The position numbers and the translations under genes were made by a program. A stretch of DNA of 27,205 bases from JANXQE01 sp035294005 (GTDB lineage: Bacteria; Verrucomicrobiota; Verrucomicrobiia; Limisphaerales; UBA8199): positions 1 to 27,205 of the forward strand of contig DATGLT010000211.1 in the NCBI GenBank assembly GCA_035294005.1, given 5' to 3'. Under the pieces are notes generated by a model. The model worked only from the letters and a program-made list of their open reading frames with translations, did no database searches and was not told the origin of the DNA. Shown here piece after piece: positions 1 to 7,277 of this stretch (its first letter is position 1; each line of letters begins with the position of its first letter).

Positions 1-67
1 CGTCCTCAAAGTATTGTTCGACTAACTTAATTCGTTCGTTCATAGCACACGTTTGTTTCCAAGGCAT
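1..67 (-). CDS. IS481-family transposase, N-terminal fragment (runs off the window)
   Basis: Only the first 22 codons are present. The minus-strand frame from the ATG at 67 reads MPWKQTCAMNERIKLVEQYF, continuing ED. The opening 'MPWK...M..R...V' is characteristic of IS481-family DDE transposases, where an N-terminal helix-turn-helix follows. The catalytic core would lie to the left of the window. Family assignment rests on this short opening plus the TGT-ended terminus at 120. Whether the element is intact cannot be judged here. Confidence 0.6.
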   Translation of the reverse strand, partial: MPWKQTCAMNERIKLVEQYFED

Positions 68-120
68 GGTGCAAACTGTAACCGATGTCCTTGGGAGAAT
101 CTGTTACCGATGTGCTTACA
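1..120 (-). mobile_element. IS481-type insertion sequence, upstream end (partial)
   Basis: The element runs off the left edge of the window. Its outer tip, read on the minus strand from position 120, starts TGTAAGCACATCGGTAACAG, and IS481 elements typically begin with 5'-TGT. A second copy of the core motif lies just inside: taaccgatgtcctt at 79-92 and ttaccgatgtgctt at 104-117 on the plus strand. Such tandem subterminal repeats would suit transposase binding. The transposase start codon lies about 50 bases inside this end. The boundary at 120 is inferred from the TGT tip; the other end and any target duplication are outside the window. Confidence 0.65.
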
Positions 121-175
121 ACGAACCGTTGTGCTGGCATCCCTGGCGGGATGCAAATAATATTTTGGCGGCTTT

Positions 176-237
176 CCGTGGGTCAGGCGACCAGGTCGCC
201 TGACCCACGGCTACTCGCTGCGAACCCTGCGGGTTCG
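176..237. repeat. Two adjacent perfect hairpins (REP-like)
   Basis: The first hairpin has 17-base arms, CCGTGGGTCAGGCGACC at 176-192 and its exact reverse complement at 194-210, separated by a single A. The second has 7-base arms CGAACCC at 221-227 and GGGTTCG at 231-237 with a TGC loop. They lie between the IS end and the histidine kinase start. No T run follows on either strand, so intrinsic termination is unlikely. The arrangement resembles REP/BIME-type interspersed palindromes; copy number elsewhere in the genome is unknown. Confidence 0.7.
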
Positions 238-303
238 TTCGGTCAAGGGCAGCTGTCGGGTTTTCGAACAATCCGCGCGTTTGCAGCGTCTAACTTGGAG
301 CGA

Positions 304-1521
304 ATGAATGAGGTGGAACCCGCGCCCGACGCAGCGGCGGAGAAACCAGCGTGGCGGCGCTACGCGGGGGCGTTGGTGTGCATCCTGGTGGCCTTTGGTG
401 TGAGGTATTGGATTAGCCCGCTGGTAGGCGACGAATTGCCCTTCATGCTCTTCATCGCGGCGTCGCTCGTGGCGGCGTGGTATGGCGGCGCGGTGGCCGG
501 CATCGTGGCCCTGCTCCTGGGGTTGCTCCTCGCGGACCATTTTTTTCTTGTGCACGGACGCAGTGGTGTGACGCATCCGACGCAGGCGTTGTATTTCGTG
601 CGCTACCTTTTCACGGCGTCGCTGGGTGTTGCATTGATCGAGACGCTGCACCGGACCCGGCGCAAGTTGGAGGCGGAGGTGGCGCGGCGTCGGCGTTCGG
701 AGTCGGCGTTGCTCGAGGCACAGGAACGGCTGCGGACGCATGCGCAGGATTTGGAACATTGCGTCGCGCGCCGCACCAGCGAATTGGCGGCGACGGTGAA
801 GTACCTCGAGAGTTTGCTTTATCATATCGGCCATAACCTTCGGGCGCCGTTGCGGGCCATGGAAGGTTACGCCACGGTGTTGGTGGATGAATACGGCTCC
901 CGCCTCGATGCCACCGCCCGGGAATATTCGGCTCACATCTCCGACGCCGCCAAACGCATGGACCAGCTCATCCACGACCTCCTGGAGTACGGCAGGCTCG
1001 GCTACGTTCAACTCGAGCTCGGGCCCGTGAACCTGGAGAAGGTGCTGGAGCAAGTGCTGTTCAGGCTCGGGTTTGAAATCCGGTCCACCGGCGCCGATGT
1101 GCAATTCGATCGCCCGCTGCCCACCGTGCGCGCCAATCCTGAAATGCTCGAACAAGTCCTGACGAACCTGGTCGAAAACGCGGCCCGCTTCGTGCCCGCC
1201 GGAGTCCGGCCCGAGATTCGTGTTAGCGCCGAGACTCGGGGGAACCGGGTGCGCGTTTGGGTGCACGACAATGGCGTGGGCATCCCGACCCAGTTCCGCC
1301 AGCGGATTTTCGGCGTGTTCGAAACTTTGGGCCCGCCAGGGCGGCACGGCGGGACCGGCATCGGCCTGGCCATCGTCCAGCAAGCCATGCAACGCATGGG
1401 CGGCAGCGTCGGGGTCGAGTCCAACCCCGGGCAGGGAAGCAGCTTCTGGATCGAGCTGAGCGAGGCGGAGGGCAGGGGCGCGTTGCTCTCGACCCCGCCT
1501 AGCCTGCAATCTGCGGCCTGA
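304..1521 (+). CDS. Membrane sensor histidine kinase with DUF4118 domain
   Basis: A 405-residue sensor kinase of the inner membrane. Residues 18-112 form a DUF4118 (KdpD-like) block of hydrophobic segments. A coiled-coil linker rich in Arg and Glu covers about 114-165. The H-box is GHNLRAPLR with the predicted phospho-acceptor His177, and it has Asn where many kinases have Asp. The ATPase domain follows with an N-box (TNLVENAARF, 287-296), a G1 box DNGVGI (322-327) and a G2 box GGTGIGLAI (349-357). The ATG at 304 is chosen because GGAG lies just upstream and the longer frame to 85 runs through IS terminal sequence. No receiver domain or partner regulator is adjacent, so it is an orphan. It converges on the phage module with 26 bases between the two stop codons. 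The stimulus cannot be read from sequence. Confidence 0.9.
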   Translation: MNEVEPAPDAAAEKPAWRRYAGALVCILVAFGVRYWISPLVGDELPFMLFIAASLVAAWYGGAVAGIVALLLGLLLADHFFLVHGRSGVTHPTQALYFVRYLFTASLGVALIETLHRTRRKLEAEVARRRRSESALLEAQERLRTHAQDLEHCVARRTSELAATVKYLESLLYHIGHNLRAPLRAMEGYATVLVDEYGSRLDATAREYSAHISDAAKRMDQLIHDLLEYGRLGYVQLELGPVNLEKVLEQVLFRLGFEIRSTGADVQFDRPLPTVRANPEMLEQVLTNLVENAARFVPAGVRPEIRVSAETRGNRVRVWVHDNGVGIPTQFRQRIFGVFETLGPPGRHGGTGIGLAIVQQAMQRMGGSVGVESNPGQGSSFWIELSEAEGRGALLSTPPSLQSAA

Positions 1522-1547
1522 AACTTGAAATCTGAAAACGCGTCGTC

Positions 1548-2141
1548 TCACCCCTGTCGTTCGTAGTGTTTGAGCACCTCGCGGACCGACGGCAACAAAT
1601 CCGGGTCGGCGAATTGCTCGTAGTTGCCGCCTTTGGGCCATTGACGGATGAGCCCGGGTTGGTCGCGGGTCAGGAACCAAAACGCTGTCTGCTCGACTGC
1701 GGCCTGCTCAATTTCCGCGGGAAGCCTCTCCGATTCGGCTCCCGGCAAAACTTCGCCGGGCAGGACATAGCCTCCCGTGTAGGTGACCCTCGCCTGGGGT
1801 GGGAGCGCGGAACTCAGGACCGCGAGCGGCAGGCGAAGCGACACAATACAGCGGCGCCGGACAATGTATTCGACGTCCGGCACTTCCACCCAACCGCCAG
1901 GTTCGTTGGTTTTCAGTTCAAATTTCAAAACCGACTCGACCGGATAGCACGGAACGAGGATCTCGGTTTCATCCGCCGCGAACTCGAAGCGCGCGTTTTG
2001 AGTTCGTGCCAGGACACGGTTGGTTTCCGCATCGAACCGGGCGCTCACGCCGACGATGGCCCGTTCGAGCAAGGCGTCGTAGGTGGCATCTGTCGCGGCC
2101 AGCGCAAGGCGTGATTTTACGGTGGAAAGCAGTGTCAGCAT
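1548..2141 (-). CDS. Phage head-tail connector protein (gp6-like)
   Basis: A 197-residue protein following the major capsid gene, where HK97-type phages place the head-completion connector that docks on the portal ring. The N-terminus (LLSTVKSRLALAATD, then DALLERAIVGVSARFDAETNR) has the small helical pattern of gp6-like connectors. A beta-rich middle with 'PCYPVESV' and a C-terminal helix near 'IEQAAVEQTAFWF' are also typical. The start has an AAGAAGG-type ribosome site about 8 bases upstream. It is the last gene of the module; tail genes expected next are absent and the convergent histidine kinase follows. Family assignment is by pattern and position, not by search. Confidence 0.72.
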   Translation of the reverse strand: MLTLLSTVKSRLALAATDATYDALLERAIVGVSARFDAETNRVLARTQNARFEFAADETEILVPCYPVESVLKFELKTNEPGGWVEVPDVEYIVRRRCIVSLRLPLAVLSSALPPQARVTYTGGYVLPGEVLPGAESERLPAEIEQAAVEQTAFWFLTRDQPGLIRQWPKGGNYEQFADPDLLPSVREVLKHYERQG

Positions 2142-2185
2142 GGAAAGCCCTTCTTTATGGGAGTTGTCGATTGAGCAGCCAAGGC

Positions 2186-2241
2186 GGTTGAGAATTGAGG
2201 CGAGCGGCGCGGGGCATCGTATCCACGCTCAATTCTCAACC
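2186..2241. repeat. 14-bp perfect inverted repeat between capsid and connector genes
   Basis: GGTTGAGAATTGAG at 2186-2199 pairs exactly with CTCAATTCTCAACC at 2228-2241 around a 28-base loop. It lies in the 109-base gap between the capsid stop and the connector start. No T run follows on the minus strand, so it is not an evident terminator. A related motif, ggagttgagagttgagg, occurs at about 4368-4384 between the portal and protease genes. Confidence 0.7.
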
Positions 2242-2250
2242 CACCTGTAT

Positions 2251-3525
2251 CTATGCTTCCGGGGTCAGAAGCGCCGCGACGGCATCGCGCGCCGCGAAGT
2301 CGAAGTCGATCTCTTCGATGAAGCGGATCGCCAATTGATCATTGGCAAACCAGACGTGCTCGGAAGGATCGATGCGCGGATGGCCGTGCTCAGCGAGCCA
2401 CCAGAAGGACAGCGCGCCGAAGACTGCCAGCGGGCTGCCTGGCGAATCGACCGTGCTGTAAGGGGCCAGGACGTCGGTCCACACAACGGGATAGCCATCG
2501 AGAATAGCGCTGCCGTCAGGCAGCCGCTGGTACACGTTGGGCTCGGCTTGGGAACGGAATGAAGGCAGGCGCGTTTCCCAGGTGGTGTCGAGATAGTAAG
2601 CCGAGAGCCGGCCGTTCAGCGCGGCTTTGTTGACCAGGCGCCGCATGGCGCGGAAGTCTTCGAGCGTGGCGTCGCTGGGCTTGGTTTTGCCCGCCGGCAG
2701 CACGAGATCGCAGTTGTTCTCGATCGCGGCCGGCACGACGCCTTTGACGCTTTCGTAGTCTCCCTCGCCGTCGGCCAGAAATCCCCATTTATCTTCAGCG
2801 CGGGCGAATTCAATCGCCCCGTAGCGCGCCAGAAACTGGCCCATCGGAACCGCGCTCTGCTCGTCGAGTTCTCGAGGCAGCCGCACGATTCCGCCGATCT
2901 TGTGCGATTCGAGTGACGCGAAACTCAACGTCGGCGATTTTTCGGCAATCTGCGCCGACATCGCGATCGAGCCGAACGCCGGCCGCGCTCCCATCCGGGC
3001 CGGTCGCGCGGTCCCCATCCCCAGCGGGTAAGGCGACATGCGCTTGCGCGCAACGCCGAACTGCGAGATCAGTTCGCGCAGCTCACTGCCGTATTGCACG
3101 GGCATGGTGATGTCGGTGGCCGTCAGCGCCGCCCGGGTCGAGAGGTTCAACGCGCCGCGCGCGAAGTTCAGCAGCGCGTCGCGCTGGCCGGGAACCGACG
3201 AGAGCGCATCGAGTTTGTCGCTGCGTTCACACTGCACAATAAATTGCGCGGCCAGGTGCCGGGCGCACTCTTCGCTGACCTGGCCGGGGCAGCGCGCGAG
3301 GGCGCCTGGTGGGCGCGAGAGCACTTGCCGCCGCACATCCCGCAGGTCGCCCGCGAGTTTATCCGCGCCATCCCTTAAGGTCTGGACCTCCGCTGGCAGG
3401 CCGCGGATGGCCGACCAGGCACCGCGGATCTCTCCGAGGATCGAGTTGAACTCGGTCAACTGCGGATCGCCTGAAGGCGCCGTTGCGGATGGCTCCGCGT
3501 TTTCAATGGTGGGGTTATCATTCAT
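2251..3525 (-). CDS. Phage major capsid protein, HK97 family
   Basis: A 424-residue HK97-fold capsid protein, the building block of the procapsid shell. An N-terminal delta/scaffold-like helical region (about 25-90) precedes the core. The core has the family pattern around 'SHKIGGIVRLPRELDEQS' and 'YGAIEFARAEDKWGFLADGEG', corresponding to the E-loop/spine region and the usual 'ED..fl.GdG' motif, followed by 'SVKGVV'. The C-terminus ends with an 'AVAALLTPEA' helix. The ATG at 3525 is preferred over an ATG 36 bases upstream because the added residues (MRRSRTHRKTAI) are not delta-domain-like. The prohead protease lies immediately upstream, as in HK97-like modules, and would be expected to trim the delta domain. 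Confidence 0.9.
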   Translation of the reverse strand: MNDNPTIENAEPSATAPSGDPQLTEFNSILGEIRGAWSAIRGLPAEVQTLRDGADKLAGDLRDVRRQVLSRPPGALARCPGQVSEECARHLAAQFIVQCERSDKLDALSSVPGQRDALLNFARGALNLSTRAALTATDITMPVQYGSELRELISQFGVARKRMSPYPLGMGTARPARMGARPAFGSIAMSAQIAEKSPTLSFASLESHKIGGIVRLPRELDEQSAVPMGQFLARYGAIEFARAEDKWGFLADGEGDYESVKGVVPAAIENNCDLVLPAGKTKPSDATLEDFRAMRRLVNKAALNGRLSAYYLDTTWETRLPSFRSQAEPNVYQRLPDGSAILDGYPVVWTDVLAPYSTVDSPGSPLAVFGALSFWWLAEHGHPRIDPSEHVWFANDQLAIRFIEEIDFDFAARDAVAALLTPEA

Positions 3526-3548
3526 GATTGCTGTCTTTCTGTGTGTCC

Positions 3549-3571
3549 TGGACCGGCGCACGCGCGGCCGG
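3549..3571 (-). promoter_or_regulatory. Stem-loop in the protease/capsid intergenic gap
   Basis: GACCGGC (3549-3555) and GCCGGTC (3565-3571) form a perfect 7-bp stem with a 9-base loop, 24 bases before the capsid start codon and 12 bases after the protease stop. It could be an intercistronic mRNA-stabilising or attenuating hairpin that lets capsid be made in excess over protease. There is no T tract, so full termination is unlikely. The role is inferred. Confidence 0.4.
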
Positions 3572-3582
3572 TCGTGTGTGGT

Positions 3583-4359
3583 TCATGCCCCGCGCAAAAC
3601 GCGGTGCAGTTCGCGTGCGATCTGAAAAAGAATTTTCCCCTGGCAGCCCGGCGCCGGCCCGGTTACCGGCTTGAACAACCGCAACAGTTCGAGGGTTTCA
3701 CGCAAGTCGCTCTTCTCGATGGCTCCCGCCCGCAAACCCAGCGCCAGCGCGTTGGGATTGGCCGGAATGCCAATGGCCGAAACTTCCAGCAACTCCTGTT
3801 CGAGGTACCGCCGCCGAACCCGTTGCGCCCCTCGCCCACCGCGCGAATGTGCCGGCACGGCCTGGACCGAACCACCGGCGCTATTTTGGGGAGCGTGTTC
3901 CGTTCCGTCGGCATCCACCCACTTGAGCGGCACAAACCCGACCGATACCGCGTTGAGGAATTTGCCCTGATACAGGCCGTAAGCGATACGCGCGACGGGG
4001 TTGATGTCCGTGGCAAATTGGATTCGCTGGTAAAGAGCTGTCTTCGGCTGTGCCAGTTGGGCTGAGGGGGTGCCCGGGATGGGGGCCACTGTGCGGACTT
4101 CGGTGATCAGGGCTTTGCCCAGCGTGAATAGGATATCGCCGTATTGATGCGCGTTTTGAAACACCGGGTTGCGCCGATACGCTTCGAGTCGCCATCCCGA
4201 AGGGCTGATGATCTCGCCATAACGATCCACGGTTTCGTCCGAGGCGATAAAGTCCAGGACCGGCAGGTTTGCAGACTCGGCGCCGGGCGCATGGTTGGTT
4301 AAAACCGAAGCATCATTGCTAGGTTTTTGAATATCGATTTGGATGGAGGAAAAAAGCAT
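3583..4359 (-). CDS. HK97-family prohead protease (peptidase S78)
   Basis: A 258-residue serine protease that would mature the procapsid by removing the capsid delta domain and scaffold. The family landmarks are visible: the opening 'VLDFIASDETVDRYGEII' (34-51), His71 in 'QNAHQYGD', Ser139 in 'NAVSVGFVP', and 'LLEVSAIGIPANPNA' (190-204), whose preceding acidic residues match the third catalytic position. The ATG at 4359 is chosen over a longer frame to 4524 because the extension overlaps the upstream portal gene and lacks family character. A GGAGG-like site is not obvious. The Arg/Gly-rich 171-184 stretch (HSRGGRGAQRVRRR) is an unusual basic insert. It sits between portal and capsid, the standard order. 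Confidence 0.88.
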   Translation of the reverse strand: MLFSSIQIDIQKPSNDASVLTNHAPGAESANLPVLDFIASDETVDRYGEIISPSGWRLEAYRRNPVFQNAHQYGDILFTLGKALITEVRTVAPIPGTPSAQLAQPKTALYQRIQFATDINPVARIAYGLYQGKFLNAVSVGFVPLKWVDADGTEHAPQNSAGGSVQAVPAHSRGGRGAQRVRRRYLEQELLEVSAIGIPANPNALALGLRAGAIEKSDLRETLELLRLFKPVTGPAPGCQGKILFQIARELHRVLRGA

Positions 4360-4450
4360 GGTGAGTGGGGAGTTGAGAGTTGAGGTTTCCTGTCGGTTAC
4401 AAATCAGTTCAATGTTCCGGGTTTTGTTGCCGCTTTCGTTGCGATCTTCC

Positions 4451-5698
4451 TCACTGCGCCTTTGTGAGGTTTGCGCCCAAATAGCCGGCATCGCCCCAGG
4501 GCAACGGTTTAAAACCAAGATCAAGCACGCGATTGAGTTCGTTGAAGGGGATGCCCATCTCGAAACCGGTTTTCGCGGCGGTCAGGCGGTTGCGCCGGGC
4601 TTCCTGCAGGATGGGCAGACTGTCCAGATCGAACCAGCCGCTGGCTCGGGGGTCGATGGCGCGGACGGTTGGCTGTTCGGCGGCTTCCAGGCGGCTGCAC
4701 AAAGGCGCCACCCGGTTCTCGATAAAATTCAACCGCGCGCCGGCCATTACGTCGTACTTCGCGTGTTCCGTGCTGGCTACGATTTCCTCGGGCACGCCGA
4801 ACGCCGCGCAAATTTCCGCCCGGCAGAACTTCCGATTGTCCAGGAACTGCAGGTCAGTGCTGGAGAGTTGCGGGCGAATGATCTCGGTGCTGCCCGGGAG
4901 CAAAATGGGACGGTCAGCGATGCCGGCCCGGCGTTTGCGCCGCGCCAGGGCCGTCAGGATTTGCTCGCGCTGCTCGTCGCTGACCCATTTGTCGGTGCGA
5001 ACAATCACGCCGTTGTCGGCATTGTTCTCGATAATGCCGCGCATGAACGCGCCCGCGGCGAAATCCGTTGCGGCAGCCGATCCGGCAACATACAGCGGCG
5101 GAAAACCCCGCCAGAAATCGAACGGATTGGGCAGTTTCTCGTGCCAGACTTCGTCGGGCAAAAACACCTGGCTTGCAAGCGGCGTGGATGGGCCGAACCC
5201 GGTGTAACGCCACCCGACTAACTGGTTGTTGTCGATGATGTGTTGGAACCGGTCCGGATCGAGGATGAGGACCTGTTTCAATCGCGGCGGTTCGGCAGTT
5301 GTTCGAGAAGGCTCTTCGAGGATCGGCACGCGGAAACATTCACCGCGGAGCAGCAGCCAGGTGACGCGCAGTTCCCAATATTGAAACCGGTTGATTTGCG
5401 GATGCGGGCGGTTGTAGAAATCCAGGAGCGGACCGGAGGTGATCAGGTTTTCGCGGCCGCGCGGGCCCTGAGAAAAAACGAACGGCACATTGGCCACCTG
5501 CTCGGCCAGGACATTCACGGCGCGGTAAACCCACACGACCTGCTCGTAGGCATTGCGCAGCAGCGGCGCGCTGTGCAGGTCCTCGCCGCGCAGCCATTCA
5601 CCCGGCGTCGCGCTCGACGGGCCCTGGGAAAGCCCCTTGGTGGAAATCGTCGGCTGCGCCGCGCGCGAAACGCTGATGTTAAATCCAAAGACGTTCAT
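4451..5698 (-). CDS. Phage portal protein, HK97 family
   Basis: A 415-residue portal subunit. Twelve copies would form the vertex ring through which DNA is packaged and to which the connector binds. The N-terminal half has 'AYEQVVWVYRAVNVLAEQVA' and 'NRPHPQINRFQYWE', typical of the PF04860 family. The central 'SSTDLQFLDNRKFCRAEICA' followed by 'AFGVPEEIVA' is the usual portal signature. The last third has the long helix 'ARLNFIENRVAPLCSRLEAA'. Its ATG overlaps the stop of the upstream 64-codon ORF (ATGA at 5695-5698), implying coupled translation. A 91-base gap containing GTTGAGA-type repeats separates it from the protease gene. Length is normal for the family and the frame is intact. Confidence 0.88.
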   Translation of the reverse strand: MNVFGFNISVSRAAQPTISTKGLSQGPSSATPGEWLRGEDLHSAPLLRNAYEQVVWVYRAVNVLAEQVANVPFVFSQGPRGRENLITSGPLLDFYNRPHPQINRFQYWELRVTWLLLRGECFRVPILEEPSRTTAEPPRLKQVLILDPDRFQHIIDNNQLVGWRYTGFGPSTPLASQVFLPDEVWHEKLPNPFDFWRGFPPLYVAGSAAATDFAAGAFMRGIIENNADNGVIVRTDKWVSDEQREQILTALARRKRRAGIADRPILLPGSTEIIRPQLSSTDLQFLDNRKFCRAEICAAFGVPEEIVASTEHAKYDVMAGARLNFIENRVAPLCSRLEAAEQPTVRAIDPRASGWFDLDSLPILQEARRNRLTAAKTGFEMGIPFNELNRVLDLGFKPLPWGDAGYLGANLTKAQ

Positions 5699-5889
5699 AG
5701 TTGTGTGTTGCTGTTCTGAATTTCATCGGCAAAATTCGTACCCGAGCGCTCCCGTAGCCCTCCCCCTTCTCCTCCTCGGGAGCAGAAGGGTTGGGGAAGA
5801 GGAGGCATCAATCCGGCAGTGGACATCCCTGGCGCCCTCCGCCTCGTTACCTCGGCGGCTACGGTCGTCTTGAGTTCATTCCTGCTCAT
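5695..5889 (-). CDS. Small ORF coupled to both terminase and portal genes
   Basis: A 64-residue reading frame that fills the gap between the large terminase and the portal. Its ATG overlaps the terminase stop by one base (TAATG at 5887-5891) and its TGA overlaps the portal start (ATGA at 5695-5698). Both overlaps are hallmarks of real, coupled genes. The sequence begins MSRNELKTTVAAEVTRRR. Its middle is Pro/Gly-rich and encoded by a hairpin-bearing, purine/pyrimidine-skewed stretch (5764-5790) that looks like an interspersed repeat. It may be a genuine small phage protein invaded by a repeat, or a chance frame that keeps ribosomes moving into the portal gene. No family was recognised. Confidence 0.45.
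   Translation of the reverse strand: MSRNELKTTVAAEVTRRRAPGMSTAGLMPPLPQPFCSRGGEGGGLRERSGTNFADEIQNSNTQL
5764..5790. repeat. Hairpin in a pyrimidine/purine-skewed repeat-like stretch
   Basis: CCCTTCT (5764-5770) pairs with AGAAGGG (5784-5790). Inside it, CTCC (5772-5775) can pair with GGAG (5779-5782). The flanks (ccctccccc before, ggttggggaagaggagg after) resemble purine-rich interspersed repeats commonly seen between genes in bacterial genomes. It lies inside the small coupled ORF. Confidence 0.5.
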
Positions 5890-7277
5890 TATGCCACCAG
5901 GGTGCCGAGGCATTCGGGTTGAGCGGCTGCATGCTGGCGCAGCGCTTTGGCCCAAAACCGGTCGCAATGGCTGTCCTGGCTTTCGCCCGCATAACGCACA
6001 TTGCCGCTCGAAGTCACTTGCTTGCGGATGCCCCTCAGGTCGGCGCGCAATTCATCCTGGTCTGCCAGGCGAACCCTGCGCTTTTCGAGGTCTACTTTGA
6101 GCCGGATTGCCAGGTCTTCCTTGACCCGCGCCGTAAAGACGATCGGCTCGATTTTGCCCGGGAACTTTTCCTCGGCGCGCTCGGCCAGGTGCGCGCCGAG
6201 GCCGGTGGCATCGATGCAGATTCTGCGGACCTGGCGCAAGCGGGCCAGGCGGTACAGTTCCTCCTCAATTTCACCGAAAGATCGGTTAAGCAGTTCAATC
6301 CTCAGCCGGTCCCACACCACGTCGCCCAGGCGCTCTCCAACGTCCAGGATGCACAAGTCCCTTTTGCGCGCCACATCCACCCCCACGAATAACGCGTTGC
6401 CGCAGCTTGCCAGGTAATCGAAATCTTTAAGGCAATCCGACTCGGTGCATGGATTGATAAGGTCGTAAGAGATGAAGGCCGACGCTTCGTCGGCGGGCAC
6501 GCAGCAATATTCCTGGAGCCACTGCTCCTCGTCGATGCACTCGGCCCGTTGCCGGCTGAGCCACTCCTGGCGCGACGCCGCAGTCGGACCGGGTTCGCCG
6601 TCCGCGGGCGTAGCCTCTTCTCTCCCGGGTCGGGCCGAGCCGTGCGGACCCTCCATGGCCTGGATTCGCTCGACTAAACCCTGATCGACTGCCCGTTGGA
6701 TTGGAACCGTGTGTAACGACCAGCCCATGCGGTTGCCCTTCTCTCGAATGTCCACAATGATTTCGTTGAACACCGTGCCCGCGCCGCGATGAGTCGAGAT
6801 CACCGACAGCGTGCCGCCCCATTGAATCACCGGCTTGGCCACCGCATAGAGGGTTCGTTGGTCTTTGTGCAACGCGAACTCGTCGAGTTTCACGTGGCCG
6901 GTCTTGCCTACGATGGCGTCGGGATTTGAAGACAACGCGTAGATCGCTCGGCCGCTGGCGAAGGAGAGCATCTGCACCTGGGCGGCTTTGCCGGCGCCAG
7001 GATCAAAAAGCGCCTCCTCGTAATCCTCCGCCGCGCGCTGCAGAATCGACGCCCACCGTTTGCAGTAGCGAATATACTGTTTGGCCTGCGCTTCATCCCG
7101 TGACATGACCCACACGTCGCGCCCGCCCGCCACCGCCGCTTTGAGCACACTATCGTAGCTGTCGGCGTAGCTGAGGCCGATTTGCCGGCTCTTCTCGCAG
7201 ATGCGCAGCCGGGAATTGTCCCGGCACCAGTCGACCTGGTACGGCAGGAAATAGGGTTCAAAAAAGGCGCAGTTCAC
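5889..7277 (-). CDS. Terminase large subunit, Mu gp28-like (ATPase plus nuclease)
   Basis: A 462-residue packaging motor. The motif CEKSRQIGLSYADS near the N-terminus matches the non-canonical Walker A of Mu gp28-like terminases ('EKSRQIG..(W/Y)A'), in which Lys precedes the Ser-Arg-Gln. 'VWVMSRDEAQAKQYI' follows, and 'HVKLDEFA' is Walker B. The RNase H-like nuclease half has Asp in 'FVGVDVARKRDLCILD', 'RICIDATGLG' and 'DSHCDRFWAKAL', the last matching the family's 'D.FWA.AL' ending. A GTG at 7277 is chosen: GGAG lies 10 bases upstream and only a short overlap with the preceding gene results. An ATG at 7319 in the same frame would add 14 residues. A low-similarity insert rich in Gly/Pro/Glu (about 'HGSARPGREEATPADGEPG') interrupts the linker region. 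Confidence 0.88.
   Translation of the reverse strand: MNCAFFEPYFLPYQVDWCRDNSRLRICEKSRQIGLSYADSYDSVLKAAVAGGRDVWVMSRDEAQAKQYIRYCKRWASILQRAAEDYEEALFDPGAGKAAQVQMLSFASGRAIYALSSNPDAIVGKTGHVKLDEFALHKDQRTLYAVAKPVIQWGGTLSVISTHRGAGTVFNEIIVDIREKGNRMGWSLHTVPIQRAVDQGLVERIQAMEGPHGSARPGREEATPADGEPGPTAASRQEWLSRQRAECIDEEQWLQEYCCVPADEASAFISYDLINPCTESDCLKDFDYLASCGNALFVGVDVARKRDLCILDVGERLGDVVWDRLRIELLNRSFGEIEEELYRLARLRQVRRICIDATGLGAHLAERAEEKFPGKIEPIVFTARVKEDLAIRLKVDLEKRRVRLADQDELRADLRGIRKQVTSSGNVRYAGESQDSHCDRFWAKALRQHAAAQPECLGTLVA

Noticed and set aside
85..303. Upstream extension of the histidine kinase frame
   Set aside because: It starts inside the IS terminus and runs through the 17-bp palindrome; the residues have no domain character and a better start lies at 304.
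211..1680. Long minus-strand frame of 489 codons opposite the kinase
   Set aside because: Shadow of a GC-rich gene; His/Pro/Arg-rich composition without motifs, while the plus strand carries all kinase boxes.
4343..5221. Plus-strand frame of 292 codons opposite the portal
   Set aside because: Antisense shadow; the minus strand has clear portal motifs and coupling to neighbours.
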